Of a stretch of DNA of 64,000 nucleotides, positions 50,260-61,434 are shown piece after piece (position 1 is the first letter of the stretch; the number at the start of each line of letters is the position of its first letter). The notes below the pieces were generated by a model, which made no database searches, was not told where the DNA came from, and worked only from the letters and a program-made list of their open reading frames with translations. The DNA lies in NCBI GenBank assembly GCA_963682175.1, contig OY821793.1:29161493-29225492 (forward strand). The letters run 5' to 3'. The position numbers and the translations under genes were made by a program. This DNA comes from Triglochin maritima. Lineage: Eukaryota > Streptophyta > Magnoliopsida > Alismatales > Juncaginaceae.

Positions 50260-52428
50260 TGAAAGGATTGTGTTCTAAAAGATTTACTTTTATATGTCAA
50301 TTATTACGAATTAAATGTGCAAACATTTTGTTCCTTGATTATGGTATTCGTCTTTTGAAAGTGTTAAGGAAGATGCGCTTAGTCCTTAACCGTAGAGCTC
50401 CAAAAGATAATGGTTTACATAAATCAAAAGTTATTCACAATCATGGTAATTAACATGGAACGTTAATCACCGTGATAAGATTGTCGTGTTGGTCATCGAT
50501 TGTTGTAGCTCTACCAATAAATGACGACACGAGTATATAAAATAGGAAAAATTACTTTTATATATTGAATAGACCTAACAAGTAAAACATTATGGAATTG
50601 TGTTTCGTGTCATTAATGTTTTACTATGTCATGGATCCTAAGATATGAGACTTATATCTTTTCACTCAAGAATTGCTTAATTTGATTATTATCAGAAGCT
50701 ATCAATGGGTATAGTGATAAAGGCAATAGTTGGTTGAACATGACTTGTGTTGGAAAAGATAGCTAGTCAAACGATTATCATTGCCCCTCTTTGAGTGATG
50801 ATATTAGTGGGCCCCTTGATAAAGTAAAATTATAATGTGCACAATGTAACTTGAGTTAAGTTACATAGTTATAATTAGCTTAAAGAGATAAAGAAATGAA
50901 TATAATACAAATGTGACACATTTCTACTTTGTATATATTCTTAATATCATGAGGCAATGGACGGACACAAGTGGTGCACTTACGTCACTAAATGGATCGT
51001 GTTTTAGTTCGGGTAGAACAAAGACATCTATGCTAATTGGGTAAATATAATGTGTAGTTAGATACCACTTATAGTTTGAGATATTAAGTGTTTAATATCA
51101 CTGCCAATTTGGCTTAGATCCTCTTATAGGTCACACCACAAAACTGGGAAACAAGAGGTTTGATTTTAAGTTCATATGATGTGTCGGGTTTCATGTGAAA
51201 ATAGGACACATGTGGTGAATGAATAAAATCAATATGTCATGAGAATTGACACAATTAGAATCATAATAAATTCATATGAGGTGTATGTATTATGGGGTGT
51301 AATAATTTAATATTACATAGGATAACATATTACATAGTATGTGAATTTTCTAAAAACCCCAAAAGATCAAATTTTGTTGGAAATAAATCCAAAATTTGAC
51401 AAAGGCAAAATCGGGGTCAAACACGGTGAACCGTTCATTGTTCGGTCGACCGGGTTATCTTCGGATCGGTTAACTAAATAAGGAACGGGTAAGCACAATT
51501 GGTTGACCGAAATTGTTTGGACTGACTGGACAATCGGATTCGGTTAACCGAGTGTGCACGGTCAACCGAGAAGTAGTATTTTCGGTAGACCGAAGGTAAC
51601 ACGATCATCCGTTGACTATGTCCCAGGAGCGATTCTGGTGGGTCAACGGTCGACTGAGTAAAAGACGTGGTTCGTCTGAATTCTTCCAGGGAATATTTCT
51701 CATACGGATTCGGTCGACCGTCTAGCTCACGGTGCACCAAACACGTGTTATAACCGGACGATTCGGTTGACCGAGTTATACTCGGTCCACCGAACAAGAA
51801 CGATTTTGCTTGAATTATTAAGAGATTAATTAAATCATGGGTGGATTAATTCCAGATTTAATTAAAACGTTTTTATGGGTGCTTATGTGGAAATTAGAGA
51901 TTAATTTTAGGAGAAAATAAACAATGGATCATGGCTAACGAATAGCTCTTGATGAGGATGTTTTGGGAGACTATCAAAGGACCCCTACTCCTACTTGTTT
52001 TATACTAATGCAAAAATTCTTTCTCATTAATCTCTCCCTAATCACCACGAAAATATCTTAGTAAATTTAAGTTTTAGAGATAAGAATCTTAGGAGCTTAA
52101 AGAGGGGTTATTACCTAGATCCTAAGCTCTATTAGAGATTGATTGGCTAGTTCATTTCTCTCTAATCTTGTTTAGAGTTTGGTGAACACTCAGATGCAAT
52201 TCCGTGGACGATTCAACAGGCAACGTGACTCCGAATCTTCAAAAAGGTTTAGAGAACCTTTAGGTATGATTCTACCTTTGTGGTTTATTTTAATAAATGT
52301 AGGGTTGCATGATATTAGAATAAAACACAAAGTTATGTACATAAACTCGTTGAAAGTATGAAATTGATCTTGTATGTTTTTTAAAAAAAATTAAAATATA
52401 AACATACATGGGGACACAAAATCCTACA
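50260..52428 (+). repeat. 5' LTR of the copia element
   Basis: This is 2169 bp, starting TGAAAGGATTG and ending AAATCCTACA directly before G-TGGTATCAGAGC. Its U3 carries a dense cluster of GGTNNACC palindromes (51423-51793) and a CACGTG box (51742-51747). The position equivalent to the 3' LTR TATA box reads TATCAAAG (51972-51979). Confidence 0.9.
51423..51793. repeat. Cluster of TCGGTNNACCGA palindromes in copia U3
   Basis: Dyads include 51423-51434, CGGTCGACCG at 51443-51452, GGTTGACC at 51501-51508, CGGTTAACCG at 51541-51550, TTCGGTAGACCGAA at 51581-51594, CGGTCGACCG at 51711-51720, TCGGTTGACCGA at 51763-51774 and TCGGTCCACCGA at 51782-51793. The shared core is CGGT-NN-ACCG. Several sit upstream of the TATA position, so regulator binding or cruciform formation is possible. 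Confidence 0.85.
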
Positions 52429-52429
52429 G

Positions 52430-52441
52430 TGGTATCAGAGC
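52430..52441 (+). promoter_or_regulatory. Primer-binding site for initiator tRNA-Met
   Basis: TGGTATCAGAGC, the standard plant copia primer site, lies one base after the LTR. Confidence 0.95.
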
Positions 52442-53935
52442 ATTTAGTTCATATTTTCAATGATTAGACTATATAATTAATTTTATTTTACCATCTACAA
52501 TCGAAGCAATTCATGTTCTATGTCTTTTTCGAGTTTTCCGATAGTTTTGTTGATTTAATTCTAAATTGATTATTTTGATTGTTTTAAATGTTTTGAAACA
52601 CATCATGTGAATGTTAGAATTGAAATTTAGACTTATGTCTAATTTATAGAATTTTCGTTTTTAATTAAATGATTATTTTATGAAGAATCGACAAAACGAA
52701 AAAGACATATGTTTATCTTTCTTTAAATTTTTATTTTTGGAAATTGGATAAACAGCGGTTCAAATGTTTTGTGTATTGAACTATGGATGCATAAAATCAT
52801 TTTTAAAGTATTTCAAATTATTTTAGAATTGTTTGATTTAGAGATGCATGATAAACTAAATCGAGTAATATATAGTATATGTACATGCGTTGCTCGAGTT
52901 CTCTAATGCAGGGATATGTGAGTTTGTATGTTCCGACAAAGCCATGTGTGAATGAATGAATGAATGAATGAATGTGTATGTTATTATTATTCAATCACAG
53001 GGGCTTATGTATGTGAAAGCCAAAATTCTATTTCTATGTATATGCATGCGTATGAGAGGATTTTTTACATAGGACTTGCAGTAGACAATTTTTCAAAATT
53101 GAGAGATGCATGTTTATATTTTTGCAATATCAACATCCATGGTGCAAGAGGAAGACGCTGAAGAAACGCGAGGATCAAGGACGCGGGAACATATAAACTC
53201 ACACAATGTGTGTGAATGGATTTATTTATGTTTGTGTGCTTGATATATATGTCATTATATGGATGAATGTTAGGATGTGTATAGATGATAAATATGCATG
53301 ATCACCTAAATTCTAAAATCACATGTAAATGTTTAAATTGTCCAACCAAAAATTAAGAGTATTTTTCTTTCTTATTTCATCCACTAGCAGTCATCGATCG
53401 AGAGATATTCTGCTCGCCCTTAGCGGGAGATAGCTTCCTCCATCTTTGGGAATAGTGGGAGATATAAGGTTGTTTATTTTGTGCCATGAATAGATGTATG
53501 AGGTGTGATTCACCCTTAGTGGACACCGAGTATATTTGTTTGTGAATACAATGGATAAATGTATCTCGTATCAAATGAAATAAGTTTTCTTAACAAGACC
53601 CGGAGTCCTAGCTCGGTTTTGAGAAAGAGAGTTTTTCTTACGAGGATTGGTCAAATTCCCTCTTAATTAAAACAACAAGAATCATAAGAGTTTGAAAATG
53701 CAAATGTTGCGATATTTTGAAATGGTTATGATTAGAAAAAAGTTCTTACCTTGATTTTATAATATATCTGATAGCCCTTATCTAGTTTATATTATAATTG
53801 ATAGGATCTTGAATTGCTGCATTTATGGACAAATTTTTATTTGCGGTATTTATTTTTTTAAAACATAAAATTGACATTAAATCTCATATAATTTATTTTG
53901 TAGAAATATCGAATATTCAACCTATTGTGCGATCT
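52442..53935 (+). other. AT-rich leader of the copia element
   Basis: About 1.5 kb between the primer site and the recognisable gag sequence. It is T-rich and includes a small GAAT microsatellite near 52950. No supported coding frame is seen. Confidence 0.7.
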
Positions 53936-54436
53936 ATGATTGAAAAACATCCTTTGGCAAATGATGGCTCAAACTTCATAAGCTGGCAACTCAAACTCAA
54001 TATCGTGTTGAAGTTTGAGAAACAATCTCATATTTTAGATGGTGAAATCCCAAAATTAAATGAGAAGGCAACCGATAGCGAGAGAGAGGGAAAAGCCAAG
54101 TAGGAAGACCAAGAGAACCAGGTTCACAGTCTAATGTTAGCCTCCATGGGTGAGTCGCTTCAAGCGAAATACTTGGATTCAAAACCCAAGAAGATCATGG
54201 AAGCTTTAACAAAGATGTTCATGGATAGTACTACAAAAGAGCGATATAAGACCACCATCGCACTCACAAGGTGCCACATGGCGGAGGGAACATCTGTATC
54301 CATGCATTTTCTCATGATGCAAGGATGCCATGAGAAGTTGTCGAAGCTCTCTTCCCCGATGCCCGATGACATTGCGGAAGATTTGATTCTTGACTCTCTA
54401 GCCCCGTCCTACAAGGACTTCATTATGCACTATCTG
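53936..54436 (+). pseudogene. Copia gag remnant (UBN2/gag-polypeptide type)
   Basis: One frame runs from an ATG (MIEKHPLAND) to the truncation point, with an in-frame TAG at 54101-54103. Recognisable copia gag features are GSNFISWQLKLN near the start, ILDGEIP, then past the stop LMLASMGESLQ, the TTKERYKTTIALTRCHMAEG segment and DDIAEDLILDSLAPSYKDFI. The TAG follows AK, where copia gags usually have a Trp, so a TGG to TAG change is likely. The frame then runs straight into the inverted LTR fragment (TGTAGGATT), which supplies a stop and removes the rest of gag and all of pol. Frame 53825 is open further upstream, but that part has no gag similarity. Non-functional. Confidence 0.82.
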
Positions 54437-55070
54437 TAGGATTTCTAGTTTAATTGCACATATTTATTTTTGAAATTTTAATGCACAATAAGGATCAATT
54501 ACAATTTTTCTATGATTTGTTTCATGCATGCATCGGTTTGTTTCAATAATTAGTTTCAAAACTTTATTAAAACAAATATGGGCTCTGAATTTCATACCTA
54601 GAAGTTCTCTAAAACTTCATGACGATCCGGAGACGTTGAGGATGTTTGTCGCTGCGCCGGATGCCTCCGAGTATTCACCAAACTCTAAACAAGATCGGAG
54701 AGAGAAGAGCTAGCCTCTCAATCTCCAATAGGTTTTAGAATCTAATTACTAACCCTTCTTTAGTTCCCTTGAGAAGAAGATCTCTGAAAACTAAAACTAA
54801 ACTCAAGAATTAATGGAAATTTGTGGAGAATTATGGAGAGAGATGTTTGCACAAGAAGATAATGAATTAATTTTATGAGGTAATGAGATAAAGTTGTATT
54901 TATAAGTTCTCTCCAAATTACCTATTCATGTGCAACCTCTTGCCCATGATTTCATGCAAACTTCCATCTAACCATCCATTATTTGCTAACAAATAATCTT
55001 AGCCACGAATTAAATCAATTATGGACCAATTCCATGCATGATCTAATTAATTCTTAAATTAATTCTGCAG
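54435..55070 (-). repeat. Inverted, diverged copia LTR fragment
   Basis: Read on the minus strand, this matches the last part of the 5' LTR: GGTGAATACTCGGA against GGTGAACACTCAGA, then a TTTAGAGAAC...TAGGTATGA block, ending AAATCCTACA. A minus-strand TATAAATA lies at 54897-54904. Divergence is much greater than between the two direct LTR copies, so it comes from another family member. The inner boundary near CTGCAG at about 55065-55070 is approximate. Confidence 0.78.
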
Positions 55071-55859
55071 TAACCGTCGGTGGACCGAGTAAAAGACGTG
55101 GTTCGTACTAATTCTTCCAGGGAATTTTTCTCATACGGATTCGGTCGACCGTCTAGCTCACGGTGCACCGAACACGTGTTATAACCGGACGGTTCGGTTG
55201 ACCAAGTTATACTCGGTCCACCGAACAAGAACGATTCTGCTTGAATTATTAAGAGATTAATTAAATCATGGGTGGATTAATTCCAGATTTAATTAAAACG
55301 TTTTTGTGGGTGCTTATGTGGAAATTAGAGATTAATTTTAGGAGAGAATAAACAAGGGATCATGGCTAAAGAATAACTCTTGATGAGGATGTTTTGGGAG
55401 ACTATAAAAAGACCCCTACTCCTACTTGTTTTATACTAATGCAAAAATTCTTTCTCATTAATCTCTCCCTAATCACCACGAAAATCTCTTAGTAAATTTA
55501 ATCTTTAGAGATAAGAATCTCAGGAGCTTAAAGAGGGGTTATTACCTACATTCTAAGCCCTATTAGAGATTGATTGGCTAGTTCATTTCTCTCTAATCTT
55601 GTTTAGAGTTTGGTGAACACTCGGAGGAAATTCCGTGAACGATTCAACGGGCAATGCAACTCTGAATCTTCAAAAAGGTTTAGAGAACATTTAGGTATGA
55701 TTCTACCTTTGTGGTTTATTTTAATAAATGTAGGGTTGCATGATATTAGAATAAAACACAAAGTTATGTACATAAAATCGTTGAAAGTATGAAATCGATA
55801 TTGTATGTTTTATTAAAAAAAATAAAATATATACATACATGGGGACACAAAATCCTACA
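55071..55859 (+). repeat. Truncated 3' LTR of the copia element
   Basis: This corresponds to 51640-52428 of the 5' LTR, so the first 1.4 kb of the LTR is missing. It keeps an intact TATAAAAA at 55403-55410, a CACGTG box and part of the CGGTNNACCG cluster. Confidence 0.87.
55403..55410 (+). promoter_or_regulatory. TATA box in copia 3' LTR
   Basis: TATAAAAA; the 5' LTR has TATCAAAG at the homologous position (51972-51979). Confidence 0.6.
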
Positions 55860-55864
55860 CCGAG
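55860..55864. other. Target site duplication CCGAG, right copy
   Basis: Matches 50255-50259 and continues directly into satellite subrepeat B (CACGTCGAAGAGCAACG). Confidence 0.93.
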
Positions 55865-58422
55865 CACGTCGAAGAGCAACGTCCACAAGCACATTGGGCT
55901 TTGCCCGCGAGCAACCCCCATTTCACTTCCAAGTGCGCTTTCACTTCCAAACATGTTTTGGAAGTGAATGTCGCAGGCCACTGCCGCAAGCACACTAGGC
56001 CTTAGCGTGGCGCTGACATGCCAACTCTGACCACACTTTGCGCGCCTCCATCATCCGACCTCCAAATCACTCTGTGTCGAGTGCTCCTCGTAAATAACTC
56101 GGATGGCTACGAGGGGTCAAAATTCCATAACAAACTCCTAAGGTTTGGTGCCTAACAACCACTTAGAAACTACGTATAGCGCGGGCCACATGCCGTGCGC
56201 GGATCTGGCCAAGGACCACTCCGTCGCCAACCTGCAGGCCTACACCAAATCGCATGTTCCTCGAGCTTCCCAACTCCAAATCAAGTGTTCTATGATGCAT
56301 TACTTGTACAATTCATCCCTCTCTCAACCCCTAAAATTTCGGAAGAAACGCGCTTGGATTCAGGGCCGCGCCCACACCATGAGTATTGTTGTCCCTACTA
56401 GCCACTCCTCCACATCATCAGCACGATTCATCTCGTTGCGCCTCGCTCTACAAACATAAAAATAGGGCGTTCTGGGAAGAGTTACATGTCCAATACTCCT
56501 CCTTATGTGCTTGGGTGGCCATATATAGCCTAAGGCCCACCTAAGCTCCACTAAGGGCACTTAAGGGGCAATAGATGGGGCAGGAGAAGCATCCAGGGGC
56601 AACCTGCGTTTTTCCGGCGGGCTATGTCCATTCACTTCCAAACACGTCTTGGAAGTTCATGGGGGTAGGCGACAGCCATGCCCGAGCACGAGCAACGTCC
56701 GAAAGCACTCTTCCCACGAGCAACCCCCCACTCACTTCCGAACACATCCGGAAGTGGATGGCCAGGCCACAGCCTTGGGCGACGAAGCACGTCGAAGAGC
56801 AACGTGCACAAGCACCTTGGACTTCGCCCGCGAGCAACCCTCATTTCACTTCCAAGTGAGCTTTCACATCCATACGAGTCTTAGAAGTGAATGTTGCAGG
56901 CCACAGTTGCGAGCACACACTGCCCTAGTGTTGCGCTAACATGACAACTCTGACCACACTTGGCGCGACTCCAACATCCGACCTCCAAATCACTCAGTGT
57001 TGGGTGCGCCTCGTAGATAACTCGGATGGCTACGTGGGGTCCCAAATTCCATAACAATCGCCTAAGGTTCGGTCACCTAACAACTACTTAGAAACTAGGT
57101 ATAGCGCTAGCCACATGCCGCGCGTGGAGCTGGCCAAGGACCACTCCGTCGCCAGCCTGCAGGCCAACACCAAATCACCTGCGCCTCGAGTATCCCAACT
57201 CCAAATTGAGCGTTCTAAGATGCATTACTTGGGCAATTCATCCCTCTATCGACCCCTAATATTTCAGAATAAACGCGCTTGGATTCAGGGCCATGCCAAC
57301 ACCATGAGTACTCCTATCCCGGCTAGCCACGCCTCCACATCATCAGCACGCTTCATCTCGCCGCGCCTCGCTCTACAGACATCCAAATCGGGCGTTCTGG
57401 GAGGAGTTATCTGTCCAATACTCCTCCCTATGTGCTTGGGTGGCCATATATAGCCTAAGGCCCACCTAAGCTCCACTCAGGCCACTACAAGGGGCAATAG
57501 ATGGGGTAGGAGAAGCATCCAGGGGTAGCATGCACGTTTCCCGCGGGCTACGCCCATTCACTTCCAAACGCGTCTTGGAAGTGCATGGGGGTAGGCGACA
57601 ACGATGCCCGGCCATAAGCAACGTCCGAAAGCACTCTCACCACGAGCAACCCCCCACTCACTTTCGAACACATCCAGAAGTCGACGGCCAGGCCACGGGC
57701 TTGGGCGACCAAGCACGTCGAAGAGCAATGTCCACAAGCACCTTGGGCTTCGCCAGCGAGCAACCCCCATTTCACTTCCAAGTGAGCTTTCACATTCAAA
57801 TGTGTTTTGGAAGTGAATGTCACAGGCCACAGCCGCGAGCACACTAGGCCCTAGCGTGGCACTAACATGCCAACTCTGACCACACTTGGCGTGCCTCCAT
57901 CATCCGACCTCCAAATCACTCTGTGTCGGGTGCGCCTCGTAGATAACTCGGATGGCTACGTGGGTCCAAATTCCATAACAAACACCTAAGGTTTAGTCAC
58001 ATAACAACCACTTAGAAACTAGGTATAGCGCTGGCCACATGGCGCGCAATGAGCTGCCCAAGGACCACTCTGTTGCCATCCTGCAGGCCTACACCAAATC
58101 GCCTGCGCCTCGAGCATCCCAACTCCAAACCGAGCATTCTAAGATGCATTACGTAGAAAATTCATCCCTCTATCGAAGCCAAAATGTCAGATGAAACGGG
58201 CTTGGATTCAGGGTCGCACCCACACCATGAGTACTGCTGTCCCGGCTAGCCTTGCCTCCACATCATCAACACTCTTCATCTCGTTGTGCCACTCTTTACA
58301 GACATTCAAATCAGGCGTTCTAAGAGGACTTACATGTCCGATACTCATCCCTATGTGCTTAGGTTGCCATATATAGCCTAAGGCCCACCTAAGGTCAACT
58401 CAGGCCATTACAAGGGGCAATA

Positions 58423-58461
58423 GATTGGGCAGGAGAAGCATCCAGGGGTAGGAGAAGCATC
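58423..58461. repeat. Small tandem duplication in a diverged monomer
   Basis: A 19-bp unit beginning AGGAGAAGCATCC is present twice in tandem. It partly explains the 941-bp length of this monomer. Confidence 0.85.
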
Positions 58462-58969
58462 CAGGGGTAGCATGCACGTTTCCCGCGGGCAACGCCCATT
58501 CACATCCAAACGCGTCTTGGAAGTGCATGGGGTAGGCGACAGCCATGCCCGGGCACGAGCAACGTCCAAAAGCACTTTCCCCACTAGCAACCCTCACTCA
58601 CTTCCGAACACATCCAAAGTGGACGACTGGGCCACAGCCTTGGGCGACTAAGCACGTCGAAGAGCAACGTCCACAAGCACCTTGGGCTTTGCCCACAGGT
58701 AACCCCCATTTCACTGCCAAGTGCACTTTCACATCCAAATGCGTTTTGGAAGTAAATGTCGTAGGACACAACCGTGAGCACACTAGGCCCTAGAATGGCG
58801 CTAACATGCCAACTCTGATCACACTTGGCGTGCCTCCATAATCTGACCTCCAAATCACTCCGTGTGGGGTGCACCTCGTATATAACTCTGATGGCTACGC
58901 GTGTCCTAAATTCCATAACAAAGGACTAAGGTACGGTCACCAAACAACCACTTAGAAACAAGGTAAAAT

Positions 58970-59015
58970 GCTGGCCACATGACGCGAGTGGAGCTGGCCA
59001 CATGACGCGAGCGGA
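58970..59015. repeat. 23-bp unit present in two tandem copies
   Basis: Units 58970-58992 and 58993-59015 both begin GCTGGCCACATG and are followed by another GCTGGCC. This is the same 23-bp segment that is single in most monomers and missing at 9954 and 13575. Confidence 0.9.
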
Positions 59016-59856
59016 GCTGGCCAAGGACCACTCCTTCGCCAGCCTGCAGGCCTACGCCAAATCTCCTGCGCCACGAGCATCCCAACTCCAAATTGAGCAT
59101 TCTAAGATGCATTCCGTAGAAAATTCATCCATTTATCGGCCCCTAAATGGTCAGAAGAAACGCGCTTGGATTAAGGGTCGCGCCCACACCATGAGTATTG
59201 CTGTCCCGGCAAGCCACGCCTTCACATCATCAGCACACTTCATCTCCTCGCGCCTCGCTTTACAGACATCCAAATTGAGCGTTCTAAGAAGCGTTACCTG
59301 TACAATACTCCTCCCTATGTTCTCGGGTGGCCATATATAGCCTAAGGCCCACCAAAGGTCCACTCAGGTCATTGCAAGGGGCAATAGATCGGGCAGGAGA
59401 AGCATCTAGGGGCAGCCTGCGCTTTTCTCGCGGGCAACGCCACTCACTTCCAAATGCGTCTCGGAAGTGCATAGGGTAGGCGACAGCCATGGGCAGCCAC
59501 GCCCGGGCACGAGCAACGTCCGAAAGCACTTTCCCCACTAGCAACCCTCACTCACTTCCGAACATGTCCGGAAGTGGACGGCTAGGAAACAGCCTTGGAC
59601 AACCAAGCACATCGAAGACCAACGTCCACAAGCACATTAGGCATCGCCTACGAGCAACCCCCATTTCACTTCCAAGTGCGCTTTCACATCCAAACACGTT
59701 TTGGAAGTGAATGTGGCAGGCGACTGCCGCGAGCACACTAGGCCCTAGCGTAGCCCTAACATCCCAACTCTAACCACTCTTGCCGCACCTCCATCATCCA
59801 ACCTCCAAATAACTCGGATGGCTACGTGGGGTCCCAAATTCCATAAAAAATGCCTA

Positions 59857-60533
59857 AGATTCGGTCACCTAACAACCACTTAGAAAATAAGTATAGCGCT
59901 CGCCACCTGCCGCGACCGGAGTTGGTCAAGGACCATTCTGTCGCCAGCCTGCATGCCTACACCAAATCGTCTGCGGCTCAAGCATCCAAACTCCAACTCA
60001 AGCGTTCTAACATGCATTACATAGACAATTCATCCCTCTATCGTCCCCTAAATTTTAGAAGAAATGTCGTTGTATTTAGGGTCGCGCCTCCACCCTGAAG
60101 ACGGATTTCTTGGCTAGCCCAGCCTCACTTCATCAGCATGCTTCATCTCGTCGCGTCTCGCTCTACAGACATCCAAATCGGACGTTCTAAGCGATGTTAC
60201 CTTTCCAATACTCCTCCATATGTGTTGGGTGTCCATATTTAGTTGAAGGCTCACCTAAGGCCACTAAGGTCATTGCAACGGGCAATAGTTGGGGCAAGAG
60301 AAGCATCCAGGGGCAACCTGCATTTTTCCCACGGGCAACACTGATTCACATCTAAATGTGTTTTGGAAGTGAATGTGATAGGCTACTTCCGCGAGCACAC
60401 TAGGCCCTAGCGTTACGCTAACATGTCAACTTTGACCACACTTGGCGCTCCTCCATCATCCAACCTCCAAATCGCTCTGTGTCAGGTGCACCTCGTAGTT
60501 AACTTGGATGGCTACGTGGGGTCCCAAATTCCA
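59857..60533. repeat. Short diverged monomer, deletion between dyads A and C
   Basis: The unit is about 677 bp. Near 60350 it goes from the sequence that precedes dyad A into a dyad (CACATCTAAATGTG...TTTTGGAAG) followed by the sequence that normally follows dyad C. Subrepeats A and B, about 235 bp, are lost, consistent with recombination between homologous dyads. The boundary with the preceding unit (59797-59815) also lacks about 28 bp. Confidence 0.8.
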
Positions 60534-61056
60534 TACCTAACACCCACTTAGAAACAAGGTATAGCACTGCCAGATGCCGAATGCGGAGCTTGCCAAGGAC
60601 CACTCCGTCTCGAGTCTGCAGGCCTACACCAAATTGCCTACGCCTCGAGCATCCAAACTACAAATCGAACGTTCTAACATATATTACCTAGACAATTCGT
60701 CCCTCTAATGACCCCTAAAATTTCAGAAGAAACACCCATAGATTCAAGGTCGCGCCCCCACCCGGAAGACTGTTGTCCCGACTAGCCACGCGTTACATCA
60801 TCAACTGGCTACTTCCCGTCGCGTCTCGCTCTGTAGACATCCAAATCGGGCGTTGTAAGATGAGTTACGTTTCCAATGCTCCTCGTTATGTGCTTGGGTG
60901 CCAATATATAGCCTAAAGGTCACATAAGGTCCACTCAGGCCATTACAAAAAGCAATAATTTAGGCAAGAGAAGCATGCAGGGGGCAGCCTGAACTTTGCC
61001 CCTACACAATGCCCATTCACTTCGAAACACATCTTGAAAGCGAATGGGGTAGGCAA

Positions 61057-61434
61057 AGAATCCACCATTGGTCTACGAATCTACTCACCTAAACCAAGAA
61101 ATGATATAGCCATCAAATTTTGAAGTGAAAATTAAAGCAAAAGAATTGGTAGCAATTTTCCATTTCGCAAAACACGCATTACACGTAAAAACGCACCAAG
61201 CGAATCAACTAGGAAAGAATAAAATTGAAACAAAACACAAAATAGAACCTGAAAATACAAGTAACCTTGTCATTTCATCTAAAAAAATTGAGAACTTGCG
61301 AAACAAACCATGCTTCCAATAAACAAAAATATTTAAGCATGCCATATGATATGAGTGCTCACTTAATTGGATTTTGTCACTTGCCACCACAAAGAGGGCC
61401 ACTTACCTGAACAGCAGTTGACCAACCTGTTGAC
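61057..61434. other. AT-rich unique sequence between satellite and LTR
   Basis: No satellite similarity and no supported gene. On the minus strand, CTGTTCAG|GTAAGTGG (61397-61412) is a good match to a plant 5' splice site, so a fragment of a host transcript is possible but unproven. Confidence 0.6.

Larger units (their letters stand above)
50260..55859 (+). mobile_element. Rearranged, defective Ty1/copia retrotransposon
   Basis: This is a 5600-bp insertion with TG...CA termini and 5-bp TSDs. It comprises a full 5' LTR (50260-52428), an initiator-Met primer-binding site (52430-52441), a 1.5-kb AT-rich leader, and a gag remnant with an in-frame stop. An inverted, diverged LTR fragment (54435 to about 55070) and a direct 3' LTR fragment (about 55071-55859) follow. 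All of pol is absent. The direct 3' fragment matches the last 780 bp or so of the 5' LTR at an offset of 3431 bp, with about 5% differences by eye. The element is thus clearly older than element 1. It cannot encode its own mobility. Confidence 0.9.
55865..61056. repeat. Strongly diverged satellite block, right edge of array
   Basis: After the rest of the split unit, monomers begin at about 56141, 57065, 57988, 58929, 59857 and 60534. Full units are 923-941 bp. They keep the monomer plan, including three CTTCC...GGAAG-type dyads and the GTCGAAGAGCAACGTCCAC box. They differ from the core at many positions and carry the extra GAAGCATCCAGGGG block. The TATA-like motif here is CATATATAG (for example 57445-57453), against AAATATAG in the core. 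The satellite stops at about 61056, just after the first dyad of the last unit. Confidence 0.92.

Noticed and set aside
50260..55859. Two independent copia insertions side by side
   Set aside because: One pair of exact TSDs flanks the whole segment and no internal TSD is seen at the inner junctions, so one rearranged element is simpler.
1..61056. Ribosomal intergenic spacer or 5S rDNA array
   Set aside because: No 18S, 26S or 5S coding sequence is seen. TATATAGCC in edge units only weakly resembles the plant Pol I start motif and is absent from the core.
1..61056. Centromeric or subtelomeric assignment
   Set aside because: Higher-order repeats and dyads are suggestive, but there is no telomeric TTTAGGG tract, no known centromeric retroelement and no CENH3 data. 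Location cannot be read from the sequence.
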